64,000 nucleotides of DNA. Origin: Paucihalobacter sp036825875. GTDB taxonomy: Bacteria; Bacteroidota; Bacteroidia; Flavobacteriales; Flavobacteriaceae. Shown here piece by piece: positions 1 to 9,001 of the stretch. The position numbers and the translations under genes were made by a program. Under the pieces are notes generated by a model, which searched no databases, was not told where the DNA came from, and was given only the letters and a program-made list of their open reading frames with translations. The stretch lies in the NCBI RefSeq assembly GCF_036825875.1, contig NZ_DAISXK010000004.1, positions 52,546-116,545 of the forward strand, written 5' to 3'. The first letter of the stretch is position 1. Each line of letters opens with the position of its first letter.

Positions 1-19
1 TTGTGAAAGCTAAAAAAAC

Positions 20-27
20 TACTTTTG
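20..27 (+). promoter_or_regulatory. Candidate -7 promoter element of the histidine kinase gene
   Basis: TACTTTTG matches the Bacteroidota -7 consensus TAnnTTTG exactly and ends only four bases before the ATG at 32. If it is used, the transcript would be nearly leaderless. A TTG at 1-3 could serve as the -33 element, but the spacing (16) is short and the window begins here. Confidence 0.3.
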
Positions 28-31
28 GTTT

Positions 32-1564
32 ATGAATAGTAAAACTTACACTTGGATTCTATACCTAATTTCCACAGTTATTGTTGCAACCATTTGTATT
101 CAAGCTTATTGGAATTATAAAAACTACCTAGTTAATAAGCAGCAGCTCATTAACGAAATTCAGATAAGTCTGGATAAAGCTGTTGATGATTATTACGCCG
201 CCTTGGCTCAAAATTCTACTGTTGGATTTACATTTAATAGCGATTCTGAAAAAAATATCTTCGGAAAGGACAGCACTTTTATTAAAATTCTTTCAAGTAT
301 TGATAGTACCAAAAATAAATTTAAAAATTTGAACCATATCAATCCTAAAAGCATAGAAGGCGTCACTATTTTTAGAGGGGCCGAAGTTAAATCGATGGAT
401 ACCATTCCTGTCGAGTACGCCAGGTTTGAAGATGATAAAGCCATAACTTCTTTTGAAAAAAACAATCCCGATTCACTCCAAGAAAAAGCGATTAATTTTT
501 TAACTTCTAAAATTGTGGTGTCCATCAAAAATGACAGTTTAGATTTGAAGCAAGTTGACAGTCTGCTTAAAAACGAATTCCAAAGAAAAAAGATAAACGT
601 CGCTTACCAGATGCAGTATAAAAACGATAAAAAGGAGCAATACTTTTGGTGGTATCAAAATAAGTTTGAAACAACTAATAAAACCGACACGCTAGGAGAT
701 GGCATTAACACCAAAGCAAATTCAAGCTTTCTACCTACTGGAAGTGAATTAAATTTATATTTTACAAATGAAATTCCGTTGCTTTTAAATCGAATTTTAG
801 GTGGTATTCTGTTGTCGACTATACTGGTATTTGGCGTTATTGGATGTTTGTTTTACTTGCTTCATATTATCAACCAACAAAAACAATTGGCCGAAATTAA
901 AAATGACCTCATCAGCAACATTACCCACGAATTTAAAACACCCATCGCCACCATTAGCGCGGCTTTAGAAGGCATGAGTAATTTTAACGCCATTGAAGAT
1001 AAGAATAAAGCCAAACACTACATCAGTATGTCTGCTCACCAGTTGACGAAGTTGAATACCATGGTTGAAAAATTACTAGAAACAGCTACTTTAGACAGTA
1101 ACGAACTTGAATTTAATAAAGAAGAAGTGAATCTTAGTGATTTAATTGAAGCCTCTGTTAATAGTTTTAAAAATCAGCATCCTGAAAAGAATTTTATTTT
1201 CAATAAAAAGGTCAATAATATTATAGCTGCTGTTGATACATTTCATTTTGAAAATGCCATTAACAACATTTTAGACAATGCCGTTAAATATGGTGGAAAT
1301 GTAATTGAAATTGAGCTCAAAACTTTAAAAAAACAAATTGAAATTGACATTTCAGACGATGGCAACAGTTTAAAACCAGCGGATAAAGAACGTATATTCG
1401 ATAAATTTTACCGCGTACCAAAGGGCAATACACACGATGTGAAAGGTTTTGGGATTGGCTTATTTTACAGTAGAACCATCATCGAAAAACACGACGGCAA
1501 TATTGTCTTAAATTTAAATAACAACAAAACAACCTTTAAAATTACGCTACCTCATGAGCGCTAA
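32..1564 (+). CDS. Sensor histidine kinase (two-component system)
   Basis: This is a membrane-bound sensor kinase that autophosphorylates and passes phosphate to the response regulator encoded next. A transmembrane segment lies at about residues 8-28 and a second at about 255-278; they bracket a periplasmic sensing region of about 225 residues with no recognised fold. The HisKA H-box has the phospho-acceptor His299 (motif THEFKTP). The HATPase domain follows with an N-box (NNILDNAVKYG), DISDDG and the glycine-rich GFGIGLF lid. The 510-residue length is normal for a transmembrane HK. The stop codon overlaps the start of the regulator gene by 11 bases, so the two are surely co-translated. The signal sensed is unknown. 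Confidence 0.93.
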   Translation: MNSKTYTWILYLISTVIVATICIQAYWNYKNYLVNKQQLINEIQISLDKAVDDYYAALAQNSTVGFTFNSDSEKNIFGKDSTFIKILSSIDSTKNKFKNLNHINPKSIEGVTIFRGAEVKSMDTIPVEYARFEDDKAITSFEKNNPDSLQEKAINFLTSKIVVSIKNDSLDLKQVDSLLKNEFQRKKINVAYQMQYKNDKKEQYFWWYQNKFETTNKTDTLGDGINTKANSSFLPTGSELNLYFTNEIPLLLNRILGGILLSTILVFGVIGCLFYLLHIINQQKQLAEIKNDLISNITHEFKTPIATISAALEGMSNFNAIEDKNKAKHYISMSAHQLTKLNTMVEKLLETATLDSNELEFNKEEVNLSDLIEASVNSFKNQHPEKNFIFNKKVNNIIAAVDTFHFENAINNILDNAVKYGGNVIEIELKTLKKQIEIDISDDGNSLKPADKERIFDKFYRVPKGNTHDVKGFGIGLFYSRTIIEKHDGNIVLNLNNNKTTFKITLPHER

Positions 1565-2237
1565 AGTAAAATTATTATTGGCTGAAGATGAAGCTGCTTT
1601 AGGACAAATCATTAAAGAAAGTTTAGAGACGCGTGATTTTGAAGTATTGCTTTGCGATAACGGAGAGAAAGCTTTTGAAACTTATAAAAGCCAACAACCT
1701 GATGTGCTTGTTTTGGATGTGATGATGCCTAAAAAAGATGGTTTTACTTTAGCCAAAGAAATACGAAGCACAGACCAAAACATTCCTATTATATTCCTTA
1801 CGGCAAAATCTCAAACAGCTGATGTGGTTGAAGGCTTTTCAATTGGCGGCAACGATTATTTAAAAAAGCCGTTTAGTATGGAAGAGCTCATTGTGCGCGT
1901 TCATAATTTACTCCATCGCCAAAAAACTCAACAGAATACAACACTTATCATTTTAGGTGACTATAGCTTTAATTTTCCCAAGCAGCTCCTCACCTATAAA
2001 AATGAAACAGCTATTCAACTCACACACAGAGAAGCACATTTGTTATTTCATTTGATACAAAATAAAAATCAGGTATTGGATAGGACTTTAATTTTAAACA
2101 AACTTTGGGGTAACGACGATTTTTTTAATGCACGCAGCATGGATGTTTTTATTTCTAAACTCAGGAAGAAACTCCAAAAAGATTCCAATCTTCAAATACT
2201 AAATGTGCGCGGTTATGGTTATAAATTAGTGTGCTAG
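1554..2237 (+). CDS. OmpR/PhoB-family response regulator
   Basis: DNA-binding partner of the preceding histidine kinase. The receiver domain (about residues 5-120) has the acidic pair near E11-D12, phospho-acceptor Asp55 in LVLDVMMP, the conserved Thr of FLTAKS and Lys105 in LKKPFS. The C-terminal winged-helix domain (about 130-227) has the RxMDVFISKLRKKL recognition-helix pattern and ends in the typical GYGYKL. The ATG lies inside the kinase gene (11-base overlap). Target genes cannot be inferred. Confidence 0.95.
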   Translation: MSAKVKLLLAEDEAALGQIIKESLETRDFEVLLCDNGEKAFETYKSQQPDVLVLDVMMPKKDGFTLAKEIRSTDQNIPIIFLTAKSQTADVVEGFSIGGNDYLKKPFSMEELIVRVHNLLHRQKTQQNTTLIILGDYSFNFPKQLLTYKNETAIQLTHREAHLLFHLIQNKNQVLDRTLILNKLWGNDDFFNARSMDVFISKLRKKLQKDSNLQILNVRGYGYKLVC

Positions 2238-2246
2238 ACATTCATT

Positions 2247-2254
2247 TATTTTTG
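2247..2254 (+). promoter_or_regulatory. Candidate -7 promoter element upstream of the gene at 2270
   Basis: TATTTTTG is an exact TAnnTTTG match, 15 bases upstream of the ATG. It would give a leader of about 12 bases. No convincing TTTG -33 element is visible at the usual spacing. Confidence 0.4.
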
Positions 2255-2269
2255 TAATTTGTAGCTCCT

Positions 2270-3052
2270 ATGATGCGATTCATTCTTATTTTTATTTTTG
2301 CGGTTTCCGTGGCTTTTGGTCAAGACACGATAAATCCCTTATTTATAAAGTCGCAACCTATTAAAGCCGAGATCATCGGTGGTTTTGACAAATTTGACAA
2401 CTTCTACTACACTACTAAAAACAACAGTTTTTTTAAACAAGATGCCAAAAACATCACATCTTTTAGCAATTTACAATTAGGCGACATTGCATCGGTGGAC
2501 GTTTATAATCCATTAAAAATTAATTTATTTTACAAGGATTTAAATAGTTTTATCATTTTAGACAATCGACTTGCAGATGTCTTTAAAATAGACTTCAATA
2601 CGCTGCAACCTTATCGCAACGTAACCCATATTTCAACTGGTTTTGACAATACCGTTTGGCTGTTTAATATGGATAGTCAGCAATTAGAATTGTATGACTA
2701 TAAGCAAAATAGGTCTCGATTTCGGTCGGTGCCGATTAATGGTAAAATATTAGACTTAAAAAGCAATTTCAACTTTTGCTGGCTACTCACTCAAAACCAT
2801 TTGTACCAATACAATTATTTAGGCAGTATGATTTCGAAAATTCCAAATAATGGATTTGAGAAAATAGCCATTTCCAATGAAAAACTAATTGTTTTAAAAT
2901 CAGACAAACTCTACCGAATGGGTAAAGATTTAAGCGACTCCCAACCCATCAAGTTGCCAAATTTGTTAATAAAACAGTTTTTTGCAACCACCGAAACCTT
3001 GTATATTTACGATGGTGAAAACTTGCACCACTACCAACTAAAATTAGACTAA
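2270..3052 (+). CDS. Secreted hypothetical protein, possibly beta-propeller-like
   Basis: I do not recognise a named family. The 260-residue product starts with a signal peptide (MMRFILIFIFAVSVAFG) followed by QD, so it is probably exported to the periplasm or outer-membrane space. The remainder is rich in short beta-strand-like segments with repeated aromatic/Asp patterns (for example DNFYYTT, NTVWLFN, NFCWLLTQ), which suggests a beta-propeller. The gene sits 4 bases before the deoxynucleoside kinase gene and is probably cotranscribed with it. An alternative ATG three bases downstream cannot be excluded. Confidence 0.75.
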   Translation: MMRFILIFIFAVSVAFGQDTINPLFIKSQPIKAEIIGGFDKFDNFYYTTKNNSFFKQDAKNITSFSNLQLGDIASVDVYNPLKINLFYKDLNSFIILDNRLADVFKIDFNTLQPYRNVTHISTGFDNTVWLFNMDSQQLELYDYKQNRSRFRSVPINGKILDLKSNFNFCWLLTQNHLYQYNYLGSMISKIPNNGFEKIAISNEKLIVLKSDKLYRMGKDLSDSQPIKLPNLLIKQFFATTETLYIYDGENLHHYQLKLD

Positions 3053-3056
3053 CATT

Positions 3057-3671
3057 ATGCATATTGCCGTAGCAGGAAACATTGGAGCCGGAAAAACAAC
3101 ACTTACAAAATTTTTAGCCAAACACTATAAATGGGAAGCGCAGCTTGAGGATGTGGTTGACAATCCATATTTAGACGATTTTTATAACCAAATGGAGCGT
3201 TGGAGTTTTAATCTTCAAGTTTATTTTTTGAATAGTCGGTTTCGTCAGGTACTTCAAATAAGAGAAAGCGGCAAAGATATTATTCAAGACAGGACTATTT
3301 ATGAAGACGCGCATATTTTTGCGCCCAACTTACATGCTATGGGTTTAATGACCAATCGTGATTTTGAAAATTATCGCTCGTTATTTGATCTGATGGAATC
3401 ATTGGTGAAAGGTCCAGATTTATTGATTTACCTTAGAAGCTCCATACCAAATTTAGTATCTCAAATCCACAAACGCGGTCGGGATTATGAAAATTCAATC
3501 AGCATTGATTATTTAAGTCGACTTAACGAACGTTATGAAGCTTGGATTCACGGTTACGACAAAGGTAACTTGCTTGTAATTGATGTAGATCATTTAGATT
3601 TTGTGGCCAACCCTGAAGATTTAGGTTTGGTTATCAATAAAATAGATGCAGAGATTAATGGGTTGTTTTAA
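3057..3671 (+). CDS. Deoxynucleoside kinase
   Basis: Phosphorylates deoxyribonucleosides for the dNTP salvage pathway, in the cytoplasm. The 204-residue protein has a P-loop GNIGAGKTT at residues 7-15, the DRT motif at 78-80 that corresponds to the ERS/DRS base of this family, and an arginine-rich lid region (KRGRDYE). The length is typical of bacterial dGK/dAK-type enzymes. Substrate preference cannot be told from the sequence. A second copy of this domain is fused to folK at 36055-37182. A strong terminator follows. Confidence 0.9.
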   Translation: MHIAVAGNIGAGKTTLTKFLAKHYKWEAQLEDVVDNPYLDDFYNQMERWSFNLQVYFLNSRFRQVLQIRESGKDIIQDRTIYEDAHIFAPNLHAMGLMTNRDFENYRSLFDLMESLVKGPDLLIYLRSSIPNLVSQIHKRGRDYENSISIDYLSRLNERYEAWIHGYDKGNLLVIDVDHLDFVANPEDLGLVINKIDAEINGLF

Positions 3672-3694
3672 CGCCTACATTCACCTTTATATAC

Positions 3695-3726
3695 AAAACC
3701 TCATCTCGTAATGAGGTTTTTTGTTT
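3695..3726 (+). terminator. Rho-independent terminator after the deoxynucleoside kinase gene
   Basis: A perfect 10-bp stem (AAAACCTCAT at 3695-3704, ATGAGGTTTT at 3711-3720) encloses a 6-base loop and is followed by further T residues. Confidence 0.9.
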
Positions 3727-3876
3727 TAAATAACCGTGCTGTTCTGAGTCCGATGGCATTTTCACGAACGTTAATATTTCTTTAAAAACATAGGGGTTGC
3801 TAGCTTATTCGGCATTTCAACTTTAAGTTTTCTTATTTTAGTAGCTTCAACAATTCAATTCACCAATTAAATTCGC

Positions 3877-6402
3877 ATGAACAAACACTTTCTTTCGCTC
3901 CTTTTAGGACTATCTTTTTTCATTGGTAATGCTCAGGACGAGACCAAAAAAACACCCGTACCAAATTACAGAGCTGCGGCAAAATTTTCACCAACTAACT
4001 TGGGGAAATTGGTGCATTCTACCTCGGTTAATCCTAATTGGCTAAAAACTGGTAATCGGTTCTGGTACCAATACAAAACTACCGAAGGTTCTAAGTATTA
4101 TTTAGTTGATGCCGATAAACGAAGCAAAACTGAATTATTCGACAACGAAAAAATGGCAAAGTGGCTCACCGAAATCACTAAAGATCCATACGATGCGCAA
4201 CATTTACCTCGATTCGATTTTAAATTTGTAAAGAATGATACCGCCATTCAATTTAGAATGACTTCAACCGAAAAGGTAGAAGCAGCCGAAGACGAGGACG
4301 ATGAAAAAACTGAGGTTGAAAACGATTCAACCAAGACCAAAAAGAAGCCTAAAAAACCAAAAATGGAAAATAAAGTGTTTCATTTTGAGTACCGATTAGG
4401 CAGTAATTCACTCACCCTTTTAGATCATAAAAAGAAAGAAAAAGAAGATTGGAAAAAATGGGCCAATATTGCACCCGACAGCTCAATTGTTCTGTTTTCA
4501 AAGCATCACAATATGTACTGGATGGACAAGGAAAATTTCTTGAAAGCAGTGAAAAATGAGAAAGACACTACCATTGTTGAAAACCAATGGACCACCGATG
4601 GTGAAGAATATTTTTCTTACGGTGGCGGCAGCGGTCGCGGAGAAACCAACGAAAGCAAAATAAAAGATAAGGATAAGCGAAAAAGCATTTACGGTATTTG
4701 GTCGCACGATTCAAAAAAGTTTGTATTTCAAAAAACCGATTCCAGACACATCAAAGATTTATGGGTCATCAACACTACTGAGGAGAAGCGACCAACCTTA
4801 GAAACCTACAAGTATCACATGCCTGGAGAGGATGAGTTTTATAAATATGAAATGATTGTGTTTGATATTGCATCAAAAGATATGAAAAAGGTGCAACTAG
4901 ATACCACAAAGCAACAAAGCATTCAGGTGTATCGAGAACCGAGAAAAAAAGCGACTTATAGCGATGATTTTACGCCGTCCTTACTACTGTCTAAAAAAGG
5001 AAAAATCTATTTCAACACCATAAGTAGAGATCGTAAAAAATTTGACGTTTGTGTGGCCGATATCAACACGGGCGACGTAAAAATATTAATAGAAGAACGA
5101 TTTAATACTTATATAGAATCACGTCCGTTAGTTTTGATTAACAACGAAACCGAAATGTTGCATTGGGCTGAACGATCGGGTTGGGCACACTACTATTTAT
5201 ACGATACTGAAGGCAATCTTAAAAATCAAATTACCGATGGGTCGTTTCACGTAGAGCAAGCAATTGGTGTAGATGAAAAGTCACGTTCACTATATTTTAC
5301 GGCGCACGGAATTCCTAAAGACCAAGATCCCTATTATGAGCAACTTTATAAAATTAACCTGAATGGCACAGGTCTGAAGAACTTAAATCCGAGCGATTAT
5401 AATACTGATACCAATATGGCTGATTCTAATGGTTTTTTTGTCAGCAATTATTCCAGAGTAAATACCGTTCCAAAATCTGAACTGCGAAACAGCGCAGGTA
5501 ATGTGGTGCTGCAGTTGGAAGAAGCCGATTTAACACAACTCATGGCCACAGGATACCAATTTCCTGAACCCTTTAAAATGAAAGCAGATGATGGCATCAC
5601 CGATATTTACGGTGTGATGTATAAACCTTTTGATTTTGATGAGACTAAAAAATATCCGCTTTTACAATATGTATATCCTGGGCCACAAACTGAAGCTGTA
5701 AATAAATCATTTTCGATAAGAATGGATCGTTTGGATAGAATGGCGCAAATTGGTTTTATTGTGGTCACTTTGGGAAATCGCGGTGGACATCCAGACCGCT
5801 CAAAATGGTATCACAATTACGGCTACGGTAATTTAAGAGATTATGGTTTAGCTGATAAAAGACATGTGGCAGAACAACTAGCCGATCAATACAGTTTTAT
5901 TGATATTGAAAAAGTTGGAATTTATGGCCATTCAGGCGTTGGCTTTATGTCGACCGCTGCGATGTTGGTATATCCAGACTTTTTTAAAGCGGCAGTGTCT
6001 TCCGCAGGAAACCACGACAATACCATTTATAATAGTTGGTGGAGTGAAACCCACCATGGCGTGCTAGAAGTAATGGATGATAAAGGTACTACCAAATATA
6101 AATACATGATTGACACCAACCAATCTTTGGCTAAAAACTTAAAAGGAAGACTATTATTAGTTACTGGCGATGTTGATAATAATGTACATCCCGGTGGCAC
6201 CATTAGAATGGCTCAAGCTTTGATTAAAGCCAATAAGCGTTTCGATTTTATGCTGCTGCCTGGCCAGCGCCATAGCTTTGGTGATATGACCGAATATTCA
6301 TTTTGGTTAAGAGCCGATCATTTCAGTAAATATTTGCTAGGTTATGAAATGAATGCTGTTGACATTACTGAAATAAATCGTTATACGCCGAGATCTAAAT
6401 AA
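3877..6402 (+). CDS. Secreted S9-family (prolyl oligopeptidase/DPP-IV type) serine peptidase
   Basis: Predicted exported exopeptidase or dipeptidyl peptidase. A signal peptide covers about residues 1-19, followed by a long beta-propeller region with a charged KK/EDDE insert at about 130-165, then a C-terminal alpha/beta-hydrolase domain. The probable triad is Ser686 (GHSGV), Asp767 (GDVDNNVHP) and His799 (GQRHSF). The nucleophile elbow is odd: the +2 residue, nearly always Gly in GxSxG, is Val688 (codon GTT at 5938-5940). The protein may therefore be impaired or altered. The 841-residue length fits the family. It is monocistronic with a terminator behind it; the upstream 150 bases hold no exact TAnnTTTG. 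Confidence 0.9.
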   Translation: MNKHFLSLLLGLSFFIGNAQDETKKTPVPNYRAAAKFSPTNLGKLVHSTSVNPNWLKTGNRFWYQYKTTEGSKYYLVDADKRSKTELFDNEKMAKWLTEITKDPYDAQHLPRFDFKFVKNDTAIQFRMTSTEKVEAAEDEDDEKTEVENDSTKTKKKPKKPKMENKVFHFEYRLGSNSLTLLDHKKKEKEDWKKWANIAPDSSIVLFSKHHNMYWMDKENFLKAVKNEKDTTIVENQWTTDGEEYFSYGGGSGRGETNESKIKDKDKRKSIYGIWSHDSKKFVFQKTDSRHIKDLWVINTTEEKRPTLETYKYHMPGEDEFYKYEMIVFDIASKDMKKVQLDTTKQQSIQVYREPRKKATYSDDFTPSLLLSKKGKIYFNTISRDRKKFDVCVADINTGDVKILIEERFNTYIESRPLVLINNETEMLHWAERSGWAHYYLYDTEGNLKNQITDGSFHVEQAIGVDEKSRSLYFTAHGIPKDQDPYYEQLYKINLNGTGLKNLNPSDYNTDTNMADSNGFFVSNYSRVNTVPKSELRNSAGNVVLQLEEADLTQLMATGYQFPEPFKMKADDGITDIYGVMYKPFDFDETKKYPLLQYVYPGPQTEAVNKSFSIRMDRLDRMAQIGFIVVTLGNRGGHPDRSKWYHNYGYGNLRDYGLADKRHVAEQLADQYSFIDIEKVGIYGHSGVGFMSTAAMLVYPDFFKAAVSSAGNHDNTIYNSWWSETHHGVLEVMDDKGTTKYKYMIDTNQSLAKNLKGRLLLVTGDVDNNVHPGGTIRMAQALIKANKRFDFMLLPGQRHSFGDMTEYSFWLRADHFSKYLLGYEMNAVDITEINRYTPRSK

Positions 6403-6429
6403 GTAGTCTGCATATTAAAATAAAAAAAA

Positions 6430-6458
6430 CTCGCTTGGAAAAAGCGAGGTTTTTTTTA
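6430..6458. terminator. Bidirectional terminator between convergent genes
   Basis: The stem CTCGCTT (6430-6436) pairs with AAGCGAG (6442-6448). It is flanked by an A-run on the left and a T-run on the right, so it can serve both the S9 peptidase gene and hppA. Confidence 0.85.
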
Positions 6459-6478
6459 TTATTAAGTTATTGTAAAAC

Positions 6479-8893
6479 CTAGATTTTCTTAATTTCCACA
6501 GAATTAATTTCAACCTTTTTAGAAGTTTCTTCCACATTTATTGCCGCTTCAAAAGCTTCAACAGCATCTTTTACTTCAAGTTCAGTTCCTTTAAACGTTT
6601 CTACTTTTGTAATCGTTTCACCGTTTTCAGTCACCGTATAATTAACAGTAGCTTCCGCTAAATCGTTGGTTACCGTCATTTCCACTTTAACTTGATTATC
6701 TGCCAAGCCTGTTTCAGCACCATGGTCTCCTAAAATAGGTGCAATCACCAATCCGATTAAACAAGTAAGTTTAATTAAAATATTCATAGACGGACCAGAG
6801 GTATCTTTAAAAGGATCACCAACTGTATCACCCGTTACTGCAGCTTTATGTGCATCAGAGCCTTTGTAAGTCATTTTACCATCTATCATCACACCAGCTT
6901 CAAAAGATTTTTTAGCATTATCCCAAGCACCACCTGCGTTATTTTGGAATACTGCCCAAAGCACACCAGAAACCGTTACACCAGCCATATAGCCACCAAG
7001 CATTTCAGCAATTAATAAATTGTCGTAACCCAATAACATAGGCAATAATGAAATTGCGATAGGGAAACCAATAGTTAAAATCCCAGGTAACATCATTTCT
7101 TTAAGTGCCGCTTGGGTTGAAATTTCAACACATTTGCCGTATTCTGGTTTGCCGGTTCCTTCCATAATGCCAGGGATTTCTTTAAACTGACGACGCACTT
7201 CATACACCATTTCCATGGCAGCTTTTCCAACAGAGTTCATAGCTAATGCTGAAAACACTACTGGAATCATTCCACCAACAAATAACATCGCCAATACTGG
7301 CGCTTTAAATATATTAATTCCATCGATACCTGTAAAAGTAACATAAGCCGCAAATAAAGCAAGTGAGGTTAAGGCTGCAGAAGCAATCGCAAATCCTTTT
7401 CCTGTAGCAGCAGTGGTATTTCCAACAGAATCCAAAATATCGGTACGCGTACGGACTTCTTTTGGCAACTCACTCATTTCCGCAATACCACCGGCATTAT
7501 CAGAAATTGGTCCGAATGCATCAATAGCTAATTGCATGGCGGTTGTTGCCATCATGGCGGAAGCAGCTAATGCAACACCGTAAAATCCAGCCAACGCATA
7601 CGAACCCCAAATGGCACCTGCAAATAATAAAACTGTTGGGAAGGTTGAAATCATTCCTGTTGCCAAACCAGCGATAACGTTGGTCCCTGCGCCAGTGGCA
7701 GATTTTTGTACGATGGCTAAAACCGGCTTAGTGCCTAATCCTGTATAATATTCAGTAACTGATGATATCACACCACCAACAAATAATCCAACGATGGTTG
7801 CATAAAACACACGCATAGATGAAATTTCTTTAAGGCCTTCACCAAAGAAATTCATTTGCATGGTTTCTGGTAACATATATCTTACTAAGAAAAAACAAGC
7901 AATAAGTGTTAAGCCGATAGAAACCCAGTTACCAACATTTAATGCACCTTGAACTTGTTTTTCTTTAGCATCATTATTTTTAATTTTAACCAACATGGTT
8001 CCAATGATAGAAAACAATATTCCGAAACCAGCAATGGCCATTGGTAATAAAATTGGACCGATACCGCCAAACCCTTGGTCTACAATATCACCACCCATAT
8101 CTTTGATAACATAGTTACCTAGTACCATGGCTGCTAGAACTGTTGCTACGTAACTTCCAAATAAATCGGCACCCATACCTGCAACGTCACCAACGTTATC
8201 ACCTACGTTATCTGCTATAGTAGCAGGATTACGAGGATCATCTTCAGGGATTCCAGCTTCCACTTTACCAACTAAATCTGCACCCACATCGGCAGCTTTG
8301 GTGTAAATACCACCACCTACGCGAGCGAATAAGGCAATAGATTCAGCACCCAATGAAAAACCAGCTAAAGTTTCTAATACAATCGTCATTTGATCGGTAG
8401 AGGTCCAAACGCCTCCCATAAAATAATGAAAGAACACGATGAAAAAAGTAGTTAAACCAAGTACTGCAAGACCAGCAACGCCCAATCCCATAACAGTTCC
8501 TCCACCAAAAGACACTTTAAGTGCTTGGGGTAAAGTAGTACGTGCAGCCTGGGTAGTTCTCACATTGGTTTTGGTAGCGATTTTCATTCCGATATTTCCA
8601 GCAAAGGCTGAAAAAATAGCGCCAAAAATAAAGGCAACTACAATAAGTATATCTGTGGTTGGAACAATAAATGATATAGCAGCAAGTGCTAAACTGGCTC
8701 CAATTACGAAAAATGTTAGTAAACGGTATTCAGCTTTAAGAAAGGCTAGAGCGCCTTCATAAATGTAATCGGAGATTTCTTTCATCTTTCCGTCTCCGGC
8801 ATCTTGCTTTAATACCCAAGATTTTTTGGCCCACATAAAAAGCAAACCGATGACTGCCATTACAAGTGGCACATAAATCATAAATTTATCCAT
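6479..8893 (-). CDS. hppA: K+-dependent membrane-integral pyrophosphatase (ion pump)
   Basis: Hydrolyses pyrophosphate and pumps H+ and/or Na+ across the inner membrane. The hallmark substrate-binding stretch GGGIYTKAADVGADLVGK is at about 193-210, with DNVGDNVGD and later acidic motifs. The GNTTAATG motif has Ala495 and Gly498, the signature of K+-dependent enzymes (K+-independent ones have Lys and Thr there). The TM6 positions that carry Glu in Na+ pumps and in plant-type H+ pumps are Gly246 and Ala250. Instead Glu184 lies in the TM5 segment (LGAESIALF). As I recall, this arrangement is typical of flavobacterial H+ pumps. An extra hydrophilic tail of about 83 residues (722-804) follows the last membrane helix. 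The gene lies downstream of ppa but has its own promoter. Confidence 0.96.
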   Translation of the reverse strand: MDKFMIYVPLVMAVIGLLFMWAKKSWVLKQDAGDGKMKEISDYIYEGALAFLKAEYRLLTFFVIGASLALAAISFIVPTTDILIVVAFIFGAIFSAFAGNIGMKIATKTNVRTTQAARTTLPQALKVSFGGGTVMGLGVAGLAVLGLTTFFIVFFHYFMGGVWTSTDQMTIVLETLAGFSLGAESIALFARVGGGIYTKAADVGADLVGKVEAGIPEDDPRNPATIADNVGDNVGDVAGMGADLFGSYVATVLAAMVLGNYVIKDMGGDIVDQGFGGIGPILLPMAIAGFGILFSIIGTMLVKIKNNDAKEKQVQGALNVGNWVSIGLTLIACFFLVRYMLPETMQMNFFGEGLKEISSMRVFYATIVGLFVGGVISSVTEYYTGLGTKPVLAIVQKSATGAGTNVIAGLATGMISTFPTVLLFAGAIWGSYALAGFYGVALAASAMMATTAMQLAIDAFGPISDNAGGIAEMSELPKEVRTRTDILDSVGNTTAATGKGFAIASAALTSLALFAAYVTFTGIDGINIFKAPVLAMLFVGGMIPVVFSALAMNSVGKAAMEMVYEVRRQFKEIPGIMEGTGKPEYGKCVEISTQAALKEMMLPGILTIGFPIAISLLPMLLGYDNLLIAEMLGGYMAGVTVSGVLWAVFQNNAGGAWDNAKKSFEAGVMIDGKMTYKGSDAHKAAVTGDTVGDPFKDTSGPSMNILIKLTCLIGLVIAPILGDHGAETGLADNQVKVEMTVTNDLAEATVNYTVTENGETITKVETFKGTELEVKDAVEAFEAAINVEETSKKVEINSVEIKKI

Positions 8894-8921
8894 AATTGAT
8901 TTTGATTAGTTAATTGCTGGG

Positions 8922-8951
8922 CAAAAGTAGTAAAATGCAATTGAATACAAA
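8922..8951 (-). promoter_or_regulatory. Bacteroidota-type promoter of hppA
   Basis: On the minus strand, TTTG (8948-8951) and TACTTTTG (8922-8929) are separated by 18 bases, an excellent match to TTTG-N17-23-TAnnTTTG. The -33 element abuts the ppa terminator hairpin. Confidence 0.75.
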
Positions 8952-8952
8952 A

Positions 8953-8977
8953 CCCTTTTATTCAGAAAACAAAAGGG
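8953..8977 (-). terminator. Terminator hairpin between ppa and hppA
   Basis: CCCTTTT (8953-8959) pairs with AAAAGGG (8971-8977), flanked by A-rich and T-rich tracts on both sides. It would end ppa transcripts just before the hppA promoter. Confidence 0.65.
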
Positions 8978-9001
8978 CTTTTTTGATATAATTTTAATTA
9001 T

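Noticed and set aside
8439..8762. 107-residue plus-strand ORF within hppA
   Set aside because: Antisense shadow of conserved membrane helices of the pyrophosphatase.
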